A stretch of 64,000 nt of DNA. It comes from Chloroflexota bacterium (GTDB lineage Bacteria; Chloroflexota; Anaerolineae; Anaerolineales; Anaerolineaceae). This document shows positions 35,001-42,493 of this stretch, in pieces (within the stretch, counting starts at the first letter, position 1; each line of letters starts with the position of its first letter). Location of the stretch: contig SLTK01000007.1 of the NCBI GenBank assembly GCA_004347695.1, forward strand, positions 722,823-786,822. Reading direction: 5' to 3'. The position numbers and the translations under genes are program-made. The notes under the pieces are model-generated. The model searched no databases. It was not told the origin of the DNA and saw only the letters and a list, made by a program, of their open reading frames with translations.

Positions 35001-35243
35001 GACCAGAAAGAGCAGTGGGTCGCGGTCAGGTTCGGTAACCACGTACCAGAATAATGGATCCACCAGATCAGCCAGACCAGATAAAGCCGTGGTTTTGCCG
35101 TAGCCTGTACCGGCCAACACCAGAGTTAACGGGTAATCGAGCGCGCTGGACAGGCGTGCCTGGATGCGGGGGCGTTGAAGAATGCCCCGGCGGTGCCTCG
35201 GAGCCACTAATTGGCTTTGGATGACTAAATCCCGGAGAGCCAT
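32004..35243 (-). CDS. MalT-like STAND ATPase regulator with BTAD domain
   Basis: A 1079-residue regulator. The N terminus (VAPRHRRGILQRPRIQARL) and Walker A GTGYGKTTALSG mark a MalT-like STAND ATPase; Walker B is probably ALLVIDDYHLV. A long helical TPR-like middle follows (about 350-820). Residues about 840-930 look like an OmpR-type winged helix (RQLFQLLVTTRGQWLLRDQIVDQLWPDLP), and the end (about 950-1075) is a bacterial transcriptional activator domain. So DNA binding is near the C terminus and there is no LuxR HTH. It lies upstream of the acyl-CoA/Liv block on the same strand, 260 bases away, and is the likely activator of it. The inducer is unknown. Confidence 0.9.
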   Translation of the reverse strand: MALRDLVIQSQLVAPRHRRGILQRPRIQARLSSALDYPLTLVLAGTGYGKTTALSGLADLVDPLFWYVVTEPDRDPLLFLVNLISAFHHRNDAYGEDALRMLEENGGRPLPAVLTPLLNTLTANLTTDALLVIDDYHLVQDVPEIGALVSQLIQYLPPHLHLIISSRVMPLHLDLNRWRIKGSLNTISHIDLAFNAEEIESLFGSHLSHPVTAEQARLLAEETEGWVIALQMVGQSLERGSGRTLQEVLADMPDTLEGLFDYLAPEVLAHLPDDLSDFMITTSVLRRLDGPVCDALRGSTDSLGILRHLHENGLFLDSMGEDAYRYQRLFQDFLQSRLLQDTGRAAELHHLAAGYFAGTGRWEETIFHLLKANQVEDAASLLEQVGPEMVRTGRLESLMYWIGRLPETLLAVHPHLQLLMGDALRLRAEFDSALNHFIAADTIFQQRNEAFGRSQALKGQAQVYLDTIRPLKADALLEEALRLLEPQEHRPEVAALLDQLAENKLNLGHPDQAESLHREAQLLRAETSPNDVYLEGRRLLRTGRLSEARNLLEAQAAEERQAGQLRPQRFHRETQLLLSLVHAMMGEGELAERCARDGIEIGQQLQSDFVEAVGHMRLGHALQIIHHQPWAQDRREEAARHYQRSIDQVNPFKVARVGVEPLWGLSRVVGYAGDIATAEKKAVQAHEIAEMAGDEWIGDLARTTLGASFALAGMAEKAERWLSRAAAGMQRVGDLYCWSAAMLWRAVNAWWGGNLQGTMDIFAELLPVIEQYSYEMLFTSQSLLGLKDEQAAIPLLLEARKRKFSPDLVHRLLLSLDAAGYESHPGYTLWVRTLGSMAVWRGDVLINPGDWQREKARQLFQLLVTTRGQWLLRDQIVDQLWPDLPADPAQRDFKVALNALNHALEPARSRAAPAFFAVRNENMYGLNPDAHIRVDVDDFERFANVKSGANQEMESLSSALRLYEDDYLPECRYEDWTVRERERLRHLYLSAAGRLAQLHLERQAWDDVIQTSNLTLARDPLWEPAYRHLMQAHARKGNLAQVQAAFNRLRDGLQRELGVDPSDETEQLLTSLVQPRRKP

Positions 35244-35305
35244 GCCTGAAGTGATTGTATGCTAAATCGATAGGAAAGACAAATGAGGATAATCAAAGGT
35301 AGACA

Positions 35306-35422
35306 GGCTGTCTCAAAAGAATAAATTTGTCATTTATTCCACAATATATGCGGGATGGGGTGGAATCCATCCCTTACAGGTAGGGGCGGGTTTCCACGCC
35401 CGCCCGCTTTTGGGAAAGCCCC
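35306..35422 (-). repeat. 119-bp inverted-repeat element, copy 2 (reverse, degraded end)
   Basis: It starts GGCTGTCTCAAAAG with the outer GG missing and ends CTTTTGGGAAAGCCCC. It is inverted relative to copy 1 and its right inverted repeat has decayed. Confidence 0.8.
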
Positions 35423-35435
35423 TGCTTCATCGTTA

Positions 35436-35477
35436 TGTCATGCTGACAGCCTGGTTTTGGCCGGAAGCATCTGTGTG
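35436..35477 (-). repeat. GCTTCCGGCCAAAACCAGG repeat, copy 2
   Basis: Inverted relative to 18290-18332; the shared core is GATGCTTCCGGCCAAAACC. Confidence 0.7.
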
Positions 35478-35590
35478 AACGACCGTCCTGCGACCGTAGT
35501 AGAAGGCGCAGCGTCGCTACACCCATCATTGTGTAAGGCGAATTACCAGCTTTATTGAAGCCTCGGCAGCCTGATAATTACCCTGGTTAA

Positions 35591-35715
35591 TTGTCATTGA
35601 GACCGCAGAGGGGTCGAAACAATCTGCGTTGGTGCAACAGGCAGCCGGACTAAAACGCAACAGACTTGATGGTTGGTGCAGGTCGCCGCGCTCACTGCGT
35701 TCGCTCGGGATGACA
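35591..35715 (+). repeat. GGTCGAAGCAATCTGCG / CGATGACA repeat, copy 2
   Basis: The same length and order as the 18341-18465 copy, with about four of five positions alike by eye. Confidence 0.7.
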
Positions 35716-35760
35716 ATAATGCCTTGCCCGGACGAACTGAAGTTCGGCCTACAATGCCTT

Positions 35761-36987
35761 TTACTCATACCGCAATGCTTCGACCGGTTCGAGGTTGGCA
35801 GCGCGGTTAGCCGGATACAGCCCAAAGAACAGCCCAACAGCCGTCGAGAAAATTGTCGCCAGTAAAACTGCATCCAGCCCGACCACCGGGTTGAAAGGCG
35901 TTCCCGAAGACGCTGCAATTCTCCCAACGATGAACGAAATCAACCAGCCCAGGCCAATCCCGATCAACCCGCCGAACATCGAAAGCAGCGAGGACTCGGT
36001 CAAAAACTGAATCAAAATATCGCGTTTACGCGCGCCGAGCGCCTTGCGCAGGCCGATCTCGCGCGTGCGTTCGGTGACCGACACCAGCATAATATTCATG
36101 ATCCCAATCCCGCCAACCAGCAGCGAAATGGCGGCAATGCCGCCGAGAAAAATGGTCAACACATTGGTGATTGTCTGGGCAGTAGCAACAAAATCCTGCT
36201 GGGAGAAAATGGTAAAGTCGTCTGCGCCCAGCTCAGTTCGGTGACGGGTGCGTAAGATCTGGCTTATTTCATCCGTGGCCTGCGGCACCATCTCGGCGCT
36301 GACCACCTGTACCAGGATGATGTCCACCCGATCGCGGGTGCGGTAGATCAGACGGTTTAGGGCGGTGGTAAAGGGCACCAGCACCAGATCGTCCTGGCTG
36401 CCAAAGCTGCTGCCTCCCTTGGGTTCCAGCACTCCCAACACGCGGAAAGGCTGGCCTGAGATGCGCACGATCTCGCCGGTGATTCCATCCCGCCGGCCAA
36501 ACAGTTTATCCGCCACTTCCGGTCCGAGCAACACCACGGATGCACGCCCAAGCACATGCTCCTCGTTGATAAACTCACCTTCGAGTAATCCGTAATTGCG
36601 AACACCTTCGTACTCCGGGGTTATACCCGTTACTTCGGTATTGGCCGTCTCGCTGCCATAGGTGACCGTGCCGTTACCTTGAATGGCAGGAGCCACTGCG
36701 GCAATGGCCGGTGCCTGAAACGGGTCGGCCAGTGCCTGCGCGTCGGACATGGTCAGCGGTTTTTCGATGCGAATATCTTCGGTGAAGTTGCCGCCAAAGA
36801 CGAACAACAAATTGCTGCCCAATCCGCTGATCGAGCCGGTAATGGTGTCCTGCGCGCCGGTGCCCACCGCCAGCATGGCGATGACCGCGCCCACCCCAAT
36901 AACGATGCCAAGCATGGTCAGGCCGGTGCGTAGTTTGTTGGCGCTCAGGCTTTCAAGAGCTTCCAGAATTGCCTGCCACAGGTTCAT
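35761..36987 (-). CDS. MacB-type ABC permease
   Basis: A 408-residue permease. One N-terminal helix (LTMLGIVIGVGAVIAMLAVG), a large extracytoplasmic MacB-type domain (about 50-270) and three C-terminal helices ending with LEPVEALRYE make a MacB/FtsX permease. A cytoplasmic RTREIGLRKALGARKRDIL segment contacts the ATPase. It would work with the ATPase and adaptor genes upstream to export a peptide, lipid or antibiotic. It overlaps the ATPase gene by 4 bases. Confidence 0.9.
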   Translation of the reverse strand: MNLWQAILEALESLSANKLRTGLTMLGIVIGVGAVIAMLAVGTGAQDTITGSISGLGSNLLFVFGGNFTEDIRIEKPLTMSDAQALADPFQAPAIAAVAPAIQGNGTVTYGSETANTEVTGITPEYEGVRNYGLLEGEFINEEHVLGRASVVLLGPEVADKLFGRRDGITGEIVRISGQPFRVLGVLEPKGGSSFGSQDDLVLVPFTTALNRLIYRTRDRVDIILVQVVSAEMVPQATDEISQILRTRHRTELGADDFTIFSQQDFVATAQTITNVLTIFLGGIAAISLLVGGIGIMNIMLVSVTERTREIGLRKALGARKRDILIQFLTESSLLSMFGGLIGIGLGWLISFIVGRIAASSGTPFNPVVGLDAVLLATIFSTAVGLFFGLYPANRAANLEPVEALRYE

Positions 36988-37667
36988 GCCGGCTCCTCGA
37001 CCACCAACCCGTCGTACAAACGGATGACGCGCCGGGTCTGGGCAGCTATCGCCGGGTCGTGGGTGACGACAATTACCGTTGTGCCGCGCTCGCGGTTGAG
37101 ATTCAGCAACAGCTCCATGATTTCCCTGCCGGATTTTGAGTCGAGATTGCCGGTTGGCTCATCTGCCATAATGATGGCCGGGTCATTCACCAGCGCCCGC
37201 GCAATCGCCACGCGCTGCTGCTGCCCGCCGGACAGTTCCGGAGGGCGGTGATTCATGCGCTCCTCCAGCCCCACTGATTTAAGGGCTTCTCGTGCATACT
37301 GGGTGCGGCCTTTTCCAACCCCGGCGTAGCGCATCGGCAGTTCGACGTTGGAAAGCGCGGTCGCGCGCGGCAGCAGGTTGAAGCTTTGAAAGACGAAACC
37401 AACCTTGCGGTTGCGAATGCCGGCTAACTGGTCGCTGGAAAGATGGCTGACCACCTCACCATCCAGAATATATTCGCCGTCAGTCGGCCGGTCAAGGCAG
37501 CCGAGAATATTCATCAGGGTCGACTTGCCCGATCCGGACGGCCCCATGATGGATACTACCTCGCCACGTTGAATGCATGCGTTTGCGCCGCGCAATGCAT
37601 GCACTTCCTGGGTCCCCATCCGGTAAACTTTGGTCAAGCCGGTGGCTTCGATCACCCAATCGGTCAT
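36984..37667 (-). CDS. MacB/LolD-type ABC ATPase
   Basis: The 227-residue ATPase has Walker A MGPSGSGKSTLMNILG, the signature LSGGQQQRVAIARAL, Walker B IIMADEPTGNLDS and H-loop IVVTHDPAIA. It lies between permease and adaptor genes in a tight operon (four-base overlap and five-base gap). Confidence 0.95.
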   Translation of the reverse strand: MTDWVIEATGLTKVYRMGTQEVHALRGANACIQRGEVVSIMGPSGSGKSTLMNILGCLDRPTDGEYILDGEVVSHLSSDQLAGIRNRKVGFVFQSFNLLPRATALSNVELPMRYAGVGKGRTQYAREALKSVGLEERMNHRPPELSGGQQQRVAIARALVNDPAIIMADEPTGNLDSKSGREIMELLLNLNRERGTTVIVVTHDPAIAAQTRRVIRLYDGLVVEEPA

Positions 37668-37672
37668 TGCAT

Positions 37673-39070
37673 TTACCTCATGAACGGCGGTTGGCCGGCT
37701 TCGAATTGGGTGGGCGGATTGAGCACCACCGTGTCGCCTTCTTTGACATCGCCGGAAATGACCTCGCTGGTTAAATCGGACTGAGCGCCAATTTCGATGG
37801 GTACCGCGGTCGGGATGCCCAATTTGAGCAGGTATACCACCCGCTGCCCCTCCCGCAGGCGTACGGCCCGGTTGGGCACCAATAACACATTTTCCAACTG
37901 GTTGATAACGATATTCACCGCAGCGGTCATGCCTGGTCGAACACTTTCGTCCTTGTCTTGCAGTTCGATGCTAACCTTGAAATTGACAATGCCCGTCACA
38001 GGCGTCCCGACCCGGCCAACCTCGATGATGACGCCGGAATATTCCTTGCCAAGGATTGCATCGAAAGTCATGGACACCGGCTGCCCAACGGCGAGGCGGT
38101 TGATATCCGCTTCGGGTATTTGAACATCCACCAGCAAGCGCGAAAGGTCGTCCAGGCGGAAGGAAACCGTGCCTGGCGTAACCTGGTCACCGACTCTGGC
38201 GTTGACTTCAGTAATGGTACCCCCGAACGGCGCGGAGAGTGAAGCGAGCCCAAGGGAAGCCTCGATGGCGGCGATACGGGCTTCCGCGGCGCGAATATCT
38301 GCCGGGTCAGGGCCGTCTTTGATGCGTTCCCATTCCCGTAAGGCGTCATCGTAGGTGGCCTGCGCCAGAGCAACGGATGCATCCGCCTCTTCAACTTCCA
38401 GCGCATCCGGGCCACCCTCCAGGTAACGCAAATTGGCCTGAGCCAGTTCCAATTCCCGGCGGGCGTTGAGCAATGCCGAGTAAATGTTCAAACGTGCGGT
38501 ATTGTCCGCCGAGAAATTCTTCACCTGCTCATAAAGGTCTTCGTAACGCGCAACTTCATCCTCCGCCAGGGATAAGCGTGTGCGGGCTTCTTCCAGCGTC
38601 AGGTCGCTGGCGCGGGAATAATCTTTACTTGTGCGCCTGTTCCTGGCATTGGTGAGGTCATCTTCAGCCTGGGCTAAGGCAAGCTGCGCCTGCGCGCGCG
38701 CCAGCCCTGATTCCTGTAAATTTTGCAGCGCCCGTTGAGCGGAAACCAGATCGGCTTCAGCCAGGATAATCGTCTGCGGCAGTGAACTCTGGCTCAATCT
38801 ACCCAGGACATCGCCGGCCTGCACCCGCTGCCCTGTTTCGACATTGATTTCACCGATTTGGCCCGTTGTTTGCCAGGCCATCACGGCGGTCTGGTTGGCC
38901 CGTACTGTTCCGGTCGCGCCAACCATGGCTATTAATCTGCCGCGGGTAATTTTATCGGTCTGGTAGGCGGTATTGGCCTGAGACTGGGCAGTCTGCCAGG
39001 CTCGAAAACCAAAGAACCCACCGACAACCAGAACAATGACAATTACAACAATAATGGTTCGACGTTTCAT
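37673..39070 (-). CDS. HlyD/MacA-type efflux adaptor protein
   Basis: A 465-residue membrane-fusion-type protein. An N-terminal helix ([18 protein letters not shown]) anchors it. It is followed by a lipoyl-like/barrel-sandwich part ([23 protein letters not shown]), a coiled-coil hairpin (about 95-250, rich in Ala, Glu and Arg) and the other half of the sandwich with beta-barrel ([18 protein letters not shown]). It links the MacB permease to the outside layer. A Chloroflexota cell probably has no classical outer membrane, so the partner is unclear. It is the first gene of this operon. Confidence 0.9.
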   Translation of the reverse strand: MKRRTIIVVIVIVLVVGGFFGFRAWQTAQSQANTAYQTDKITRGRLIAMVGATGTVRANQTAVMAWQTTGQIGEINVETGQRVQAGDVLGRLSQSSLPQTIILAEADLVSAQRALQNLQESGLARAQAQLALAQAEDDLTNARNRRTSKDYSRASDLTLEEARTRLSLAEDEVARYEDLYEQVKNFSADNTARLNIYSALLNARRELELAQANLRYLEGGPDALEVEEADASVALAQATYDDALREWERIKDGPDPADIRAAEARIAAIEASLGLASLSAPFGGTITEVNARVGDQVTPGTVSFRLDDLSRLLVDVQIPEADINRLAVGQPVSMTFDAILGKEYSGVIIEVGRVGTPVTGIVNFKVSIELQDKDESVRPGMTAAVNIVINQLENVLLVPNRAVRLREGQRVVYLLKLGIPTAVPIEIGAQSDLTSEVISGDVKEGDTVVLNPPTQFEAGQPPFMR

Positions 39071-39106
39071 GGGTCATTACTTTCTATTAAACTGGTTAGT
39101 TTTTCC

Positions 39107-39120
39107 CAGTCCGAGGACTG
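39107..39120. promoter_or_regulatory. CAGTCCGAGGACTG dyad
   Basis: A 14-base sequence with 6-base arms (CAGTCC / GGACTG) and a 2-base centre. It lies in the 162-base divergent region between the efflux adaptor and the HExxH protein. It could be an operator; there is no other support. Confidence 0.3.
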
Positions 39121-39232
39121 TCCCAAGTTTATCATTAACGTCCGGTGAAAGCGGCTTCCAGTATAATTCCACCTGCCGGCAGTTTGGCCGGTATCACTTA
39201 TACCGCTAGCAGGTTTTCAAACTGCCCCTTCT

Positions 39233-40510
39233 ATGACTCTTACGAAAATCTGGCAGACAATTGGCAATATCATCATTCTGCTTGTTTTGCTGGTGACCCT
39301 GCAGCGCAGCGAATACGATAGCGCCAATCCGGTCGAGCAGGTCCGCGCTTACACCCGCTGGCAAGAGTTCGATTACACCCGTTGGATTGCCGACGCGCTG
39401 GCGCTAAAATTTTCCTTTGGAACGCTCGATTTTCCAAATTATATCGATGAAGAACAGCAGCACCGGCTGGTCAATCAACACCTTGGACTGCTGCAGCGAT
39501 TAAATGAAGTCCAGGATCAGATTGCGGCCATCTACGCCGACCCTGCAATTCAAGATCCCGCGGCGGCATCCGCAGCTTACCAGGCCGAACAAGCGGCGCT
39601 CACCGCCCGGATAAACCGGCAGCAGGCGCTGGTCGAAGCCGTCATCCAACAACAAATCAGCGCCGTTGTTGGCGATTTGGGGCTGGCGCTGGGCGGCCAG
39701 CCACTCCCGCCGCTGCTCTACCATGTCACCCCCCTGCCCATGGCATTGATCGTTTCGCCGCGCCAGGTGATCCAGCAAACGGCTGATATTTCGGTTATGC
39801 CCGACTTGCCGCTGGCGGAGATCACGCGGCTGGAGGACGCGGTAGCGGACGGGTTGGATGTTTCCACCATCATTGTTCCCGTCGGAGGCGTTGGCGTTTA
39901 CCCCACCATGGTCATGCGCTCCGCCAACCTGAACTGGCTGGTAGAAACCATTGCCCACGAATGGATTCACAATTACCTGACCCTGCGTCCGCTTGGCGCA
40001 TTGTACTATTCCGCACCCGAGATGCGCACCATCAATGAGACAACCGCCAATATTGCCGGCGCCGAAATTGGCAAGGCGGTGATCAGGCGGTTCTACCCGG
40101 AATATGCGCCCGCTCCATCGCTGCCGGTGCCATTCGAGGAACAATTCCCGGGAAAGCCGCTTGAGGAGACCGGTTCGCCTGTTTTCGATTACCGCGCCGA
40201 GATGCATGAGACGCGCATCACCGCCGATGCGCTGCTGGCACAAGGTAAAGTCGAAGAAGCTGAAACATATATGGAGGCGCGGCGGCAGGTTTTCTGGGAC
40301 AACGGCTACCGCATCCGCAAATTGAACCAGGCCTATTTTGCCTTTTACGGCTCTTACGCTGACCAGCCCGGCGGCGCCGCCGGGATCGACCCGGTCGGGG
40401 CGGCGGTGCGGATTTTACGCGCGCAGTCGCTCAGCCTGTCAGATTTTCTCGACCGGATGTCCTGGGTAACCTCGTTTGAGTCTTTGCAGAGGCTGACCAG
40501 GCCGAATTAA
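39233..40510 (+). CDS. Membrane-anchored HExxH-type (gluzincin-like) protein
   Basis: A 425-residue protein that I do not recognise as a named family. One N-terminal helix (NIIILLVLLVTLQ) is followed by a coiled-coil-like stretch (about 85-150, AQQ/ARINRQQ). A VETIAHEWIHNYL segment (HExxH) follows, then 30 residues later INETTANIAGAEIG, whose Glu could be the third zinc ligand of a gluzincin. The soluble part should be outside the cell. A second region (about 320-425) has no known motif. It is convergent with the FmdB gene, overlapping by four bases. Enzyme activity is a prediction from the motif alone. Confidence 0.72.
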   Translation: MTLTKIWQTIGNIIILLVLLVTLQRSEYDSANPVEQVRAYTRWQEFDYTRWIADALALKFSFGTLDFPNYIDEEQQHRLVNQHLGLLQRLNEVQDQIAAIYADPAIQDPAAASAAYQAEQAALTARINRQQALVEAVIQQQISAVVGDLGLALGGQPLPPLLYHVTPLPMALIVSPRQVIQQTADISVMPDLPLAEITRLEDAVADGLDVSTIIVPVGGVGVYPTMVMRSANLNWLVETIAHEWIHNYLTLRPLGALYYSAPEMRTINETTANIAGAEIGKAVIRRFYPEYAPAPSLPVPFEEQFPGKPLEETGSPVFDYRAEMHETRITADALLAQGKVEEAETYMEARRQVFWDNGYRIRKLNQAYFAFYGSYADQPGGAAGIDPVGAAVRILRAQSLSLSDFLDRMSWVTSFESLQRLTRPN

Positions 40511-40893
40511 TCGGCCAGACTGTCGGATCCTTCGCCTGAACCAAGATCCGGCATGGCGCGTTCGATGGCTTCCGGCGATTCACCTTTTTCCAGACGGGAG
40601 ACGACCTCGTTAAATTCGGAGCCCATGTCCTGATCCAATTCGCCGCTCATCTGGCGCATCATGCGTCCCAGGGTGCGCGGGTCGCGGTCGATATTTTCGA
40701 GTTGCGCCGGATCCGCCATTTCAGTCATGCGCGCGTCGTTCGAGCGGCCAATGCGCACCCGCCCGATGCGCCGTTCGACATTGTCACAGCCGCAATGCGG
40801 GCATTTGACCGGTCGCGTACCATATTCCGAATAAGACATAAACACGTCGAAGCGTTTTTTACAATTTAAGCAACGATAATCGTATGCAGGCAT
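40507..40893 (-). CDS. FmdB-family zinc ribbon protein
   Basis: The 128-residue product begins MPAYDYRCLNCKKRFDVFMSY with a second pair CPHCGCDN, the FmdB-type zinc ribbon (CxxC..CxxC). The tail is acidic and Ser-rich. FmdB proteins are putative regulators; the true role is unproven. A clear promoter (TTGATC-18-TATAAT, 40926-40955) precedes it. It overlaps the convergent upstream gene end by four bases. Confidence 0.87.
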   Translation of the reverse strand: MPAYDYRCLNCKKRFDVFMSYSEYGTRPVKCPHCGCDNVERRIGRVRIGRSNDARMTEMADPAQLENIDRDPRTLGRMMRQMSGELDQDMGSEFNEVVSRLEKGESPEAIERAMPDLGSGEGSDSLAD

Positions 40894-40925
40894 CTCACAC
40901 TCACCGGAATTATCAATTTTTATCC

Positions 40926-40955
40926 ATTATAATCAGGGTAGCCCGACAAGATCAA
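40926..40955 (-). promoter_or_regulatory. Promoter of the FmdB gene
   Basis: On the minus strand TTGATC (40950-40955) and TATAAT (40926-40931) are 18 bases apart, about 33 bases before the ATG at 40893. Confidence 0.65.
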
Positions 40956-40999
40956 ATATTTTAACGCTAATCGAATGCAGAGGTTCCTTCCAGAAGCTA

Positions 41000-41620
41000 A
41001 TGATGTGCTATCAAACCACCCTGCTTGATCTTGCTCATAACAAACCCCTGGTCATCGTGCTTTCCGGTCCATCCGGAGTTGGAAAAGATTCGGTGCTCAA
41101 GGCCATGCAAAGCCGCGGTCTGGCTTTTCATTTTGTGGTCACTTCCACCGATCGCAAACCGCGCGCAGGCGAAGTAAACGGGGTGGATTACAACTTCATC
41201 TCCACCGAACAATTCCGCCGCATGATCGCTAAGGATAGGTTCATTGAGTATGCCGAAGTTTATGGCGATTTAAAAGGGGTTCCCAAGTCTCAGATCAATG
41301 ATGCACTGGCTTCAGGAAAAGATGTGGTGCTGCGGTTGGACGTGCAGGGTGCAGCCCGCCTGCGCCAGTTATTCCCGGATTCGATCCAGATTTTCCTGGT
41401 GCCGGAAAATGAAGAAAAATGGCGCGACCGGTTTATCTCCCGCAAGACCGAAACTGCGGAAATGTTGCAGCAGCGCATGAATATTGCCCATGAAGAACTT
41501 CAGCGGGTGAACGAGTTCGATTATGTCGTGGTCAACTGCACCGATTGCCTGGATATCACCGTAAATCAAATTGCTTCGATCATTGAGGCAGAACACCTCA
41601 AAGTTCGTTCAGGATCTTAA
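41000..41620 (+). CDS. gmk: Guanylate kinase
   Basis: The 206-residue protein has P-loop SGPSGVGKDSVLK and the GMP-binding core STDRKPRAGEVNGVDYNFIS, followed by EYAEVYGDLKG. It phosphorylates GMP to GDP. A few extra N-terminal residues precede the P-loop, and ATG 41000 or the directly following ATG 41003 could start it. The rhomboid gene starts four bases after its stop, so they are likely cotranscribed. Confidence 0.95.
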   Translation: MMCYQTTLLDLAHNKPLVIVLSGPSGVGKDSVLKAMQSRGLAFHFVVTSTDRKPRAGEVNGVDYNFISTEQFRRMIAKDRFIEYAEVYGDLKGVPKSQINDALASGKDVVLRLDVQGAARLRQLFPDSIQIFLVPENEEKWRDRFISRKTETAEMLQQRMNIAHEELQRVNEFDYVVVNCTDCLDITVNQIASIIEAEHLKVRSGS

Positions 41621-41624
41621 AGGT

Positions 41625-42389
41625 ATGAATTCCATTCCTCCCTCACAGTCCGAATATCCGCAGACGCCTCCGCCTGTTCCGCCGCGGGTGATGCGGCGTC
41701 CGGCGGCTAATCCGCCGTATGTTACCTATTTCATGATCGCCAGCAGCGTGCTGGTGTATATCGGGCAGATGCTCACCCAGACCCCGGGCGGCAGCGACTT
41801 GCTGACCAACCTTGGCGCCAAGGTCAATTCGGCCATCATTGCCGGGCAGTACTGGCGATTGATCACCCCCATGTGGCTGCATGGTTCGCTGCTGCATATC
41901 GCCTTCAATATGTACGCCCTGTTCATTTTTGGCGCCAATCTGGAAAGGGCGTACGGACATGGCCGGTTTTTGCTGCTTTACCTGCTCAGCGGGTTTGCCG
42001 GCAATGTGATTTCGTTCATGATGTCGCCGACCCCCTCGATCGGCTCATCCACCGCTATTTTTGGCCTGATCGCAGCGCAAGGGGTATTCCTCTACCAGAA
42101 TCGCCGGCTCATCCGCAACGCTCAGGGAATGCTGATCAATACCCTGACCATTGCGGGCATCAACCTGGTGCTCGGCCTTTCGCCCGGGATCGATAACTGG
42201 GGGCATATGGGCGGCTTGATCGGCGGGTTGGCTTTCGCCTGGTCGGCCGGGCCGTTGTGGGATGTGCAAACGGACGGCGTTGGGCTGCGCCTGGTGAACC
42301 AGCGCAGCAGGCAGCGAGTCATGCTGGTGGCCATCGGCGTGGCAGTCGTCTTTGCGGCTGTAGCATTTTTGAAAATCTGGACATCATAA
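41625..42389 (+). CDS. Rhomboid-family intramembrane serine protease
   Basis: A 254-residue protein with six to seven membrane segments and a Pro-rich N-terminal tail (residues 1-40). Catalytic residues are Ser in IGSSTAIFGLI (GxSxxxxG) and His in NWGHMGGLIGG. HGSLLHIAFNMYALF, the L1/H2 region, is intact. It cleaves membrane proteins within the bilayer. The start at 41625 lies four bases after gmk, with AAAGG upstream. A long stem at 42416-42472 separates it from the convergent MFS gene. Confidence 0.93.
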   Translation: MNSIPPSQSEYPQTPPPVPPRVMRRPAANPPYVTYFMIASSVLVYIGQMLTQTPGGSDLLTNLGAKVNSAIIAGQYWRLITPMWLHGSLLHIAFNMYALFIFGANLERAYGHGRFLLLYLLSGFAGNVISFMMSPTPSIGSSTAIFGLIAAQGVFLYQNRRLIRNAQGMLINTLTIAGINLVLGLSPGIDNWGHMGGLIGGLAFAWSAGPLWDVQTDGVGLRLVNQRSRQRVMLVAIGVAVVFAAVAFLKIWTS

Positions 42390-42415
42390 AAACATAATAA
42401 AGCCCGCCAATCTCA

Positions 42416-42472
42416 GTAAGGGCGAGGCTGTTTGTTTGTTGCATAATAATGTCCCTCTCGCTTCGCCCTTAC
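42416..42472. terminator. Long-loop inverted repeat between convergent genes
   Basis: GTAAGGGCGA (42416-42425) pairs with TCGCCCTTAC (42463-42472) across 37 bases. It lies between the rhomboid (plus) and MFS (minus) stops, a weak shared terminator candidate. Confidence 0.35.
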
Positions 42473-42493
42473 CTTTGGATTACGCAGGTTTAA

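Larger units (their letters stand above)
35244..35760. other. Repeat-filled spacer
   Basis: This 517-base gap carries the 119-bp element in reverse orientation (35306-35422), the GCTTCCGG repeat (35436-35477) and the 125-base repeat (35591-35715). I see no gene in the rest. It is the same set as 18290-18619, arranged differently. Confidence 0.75.
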
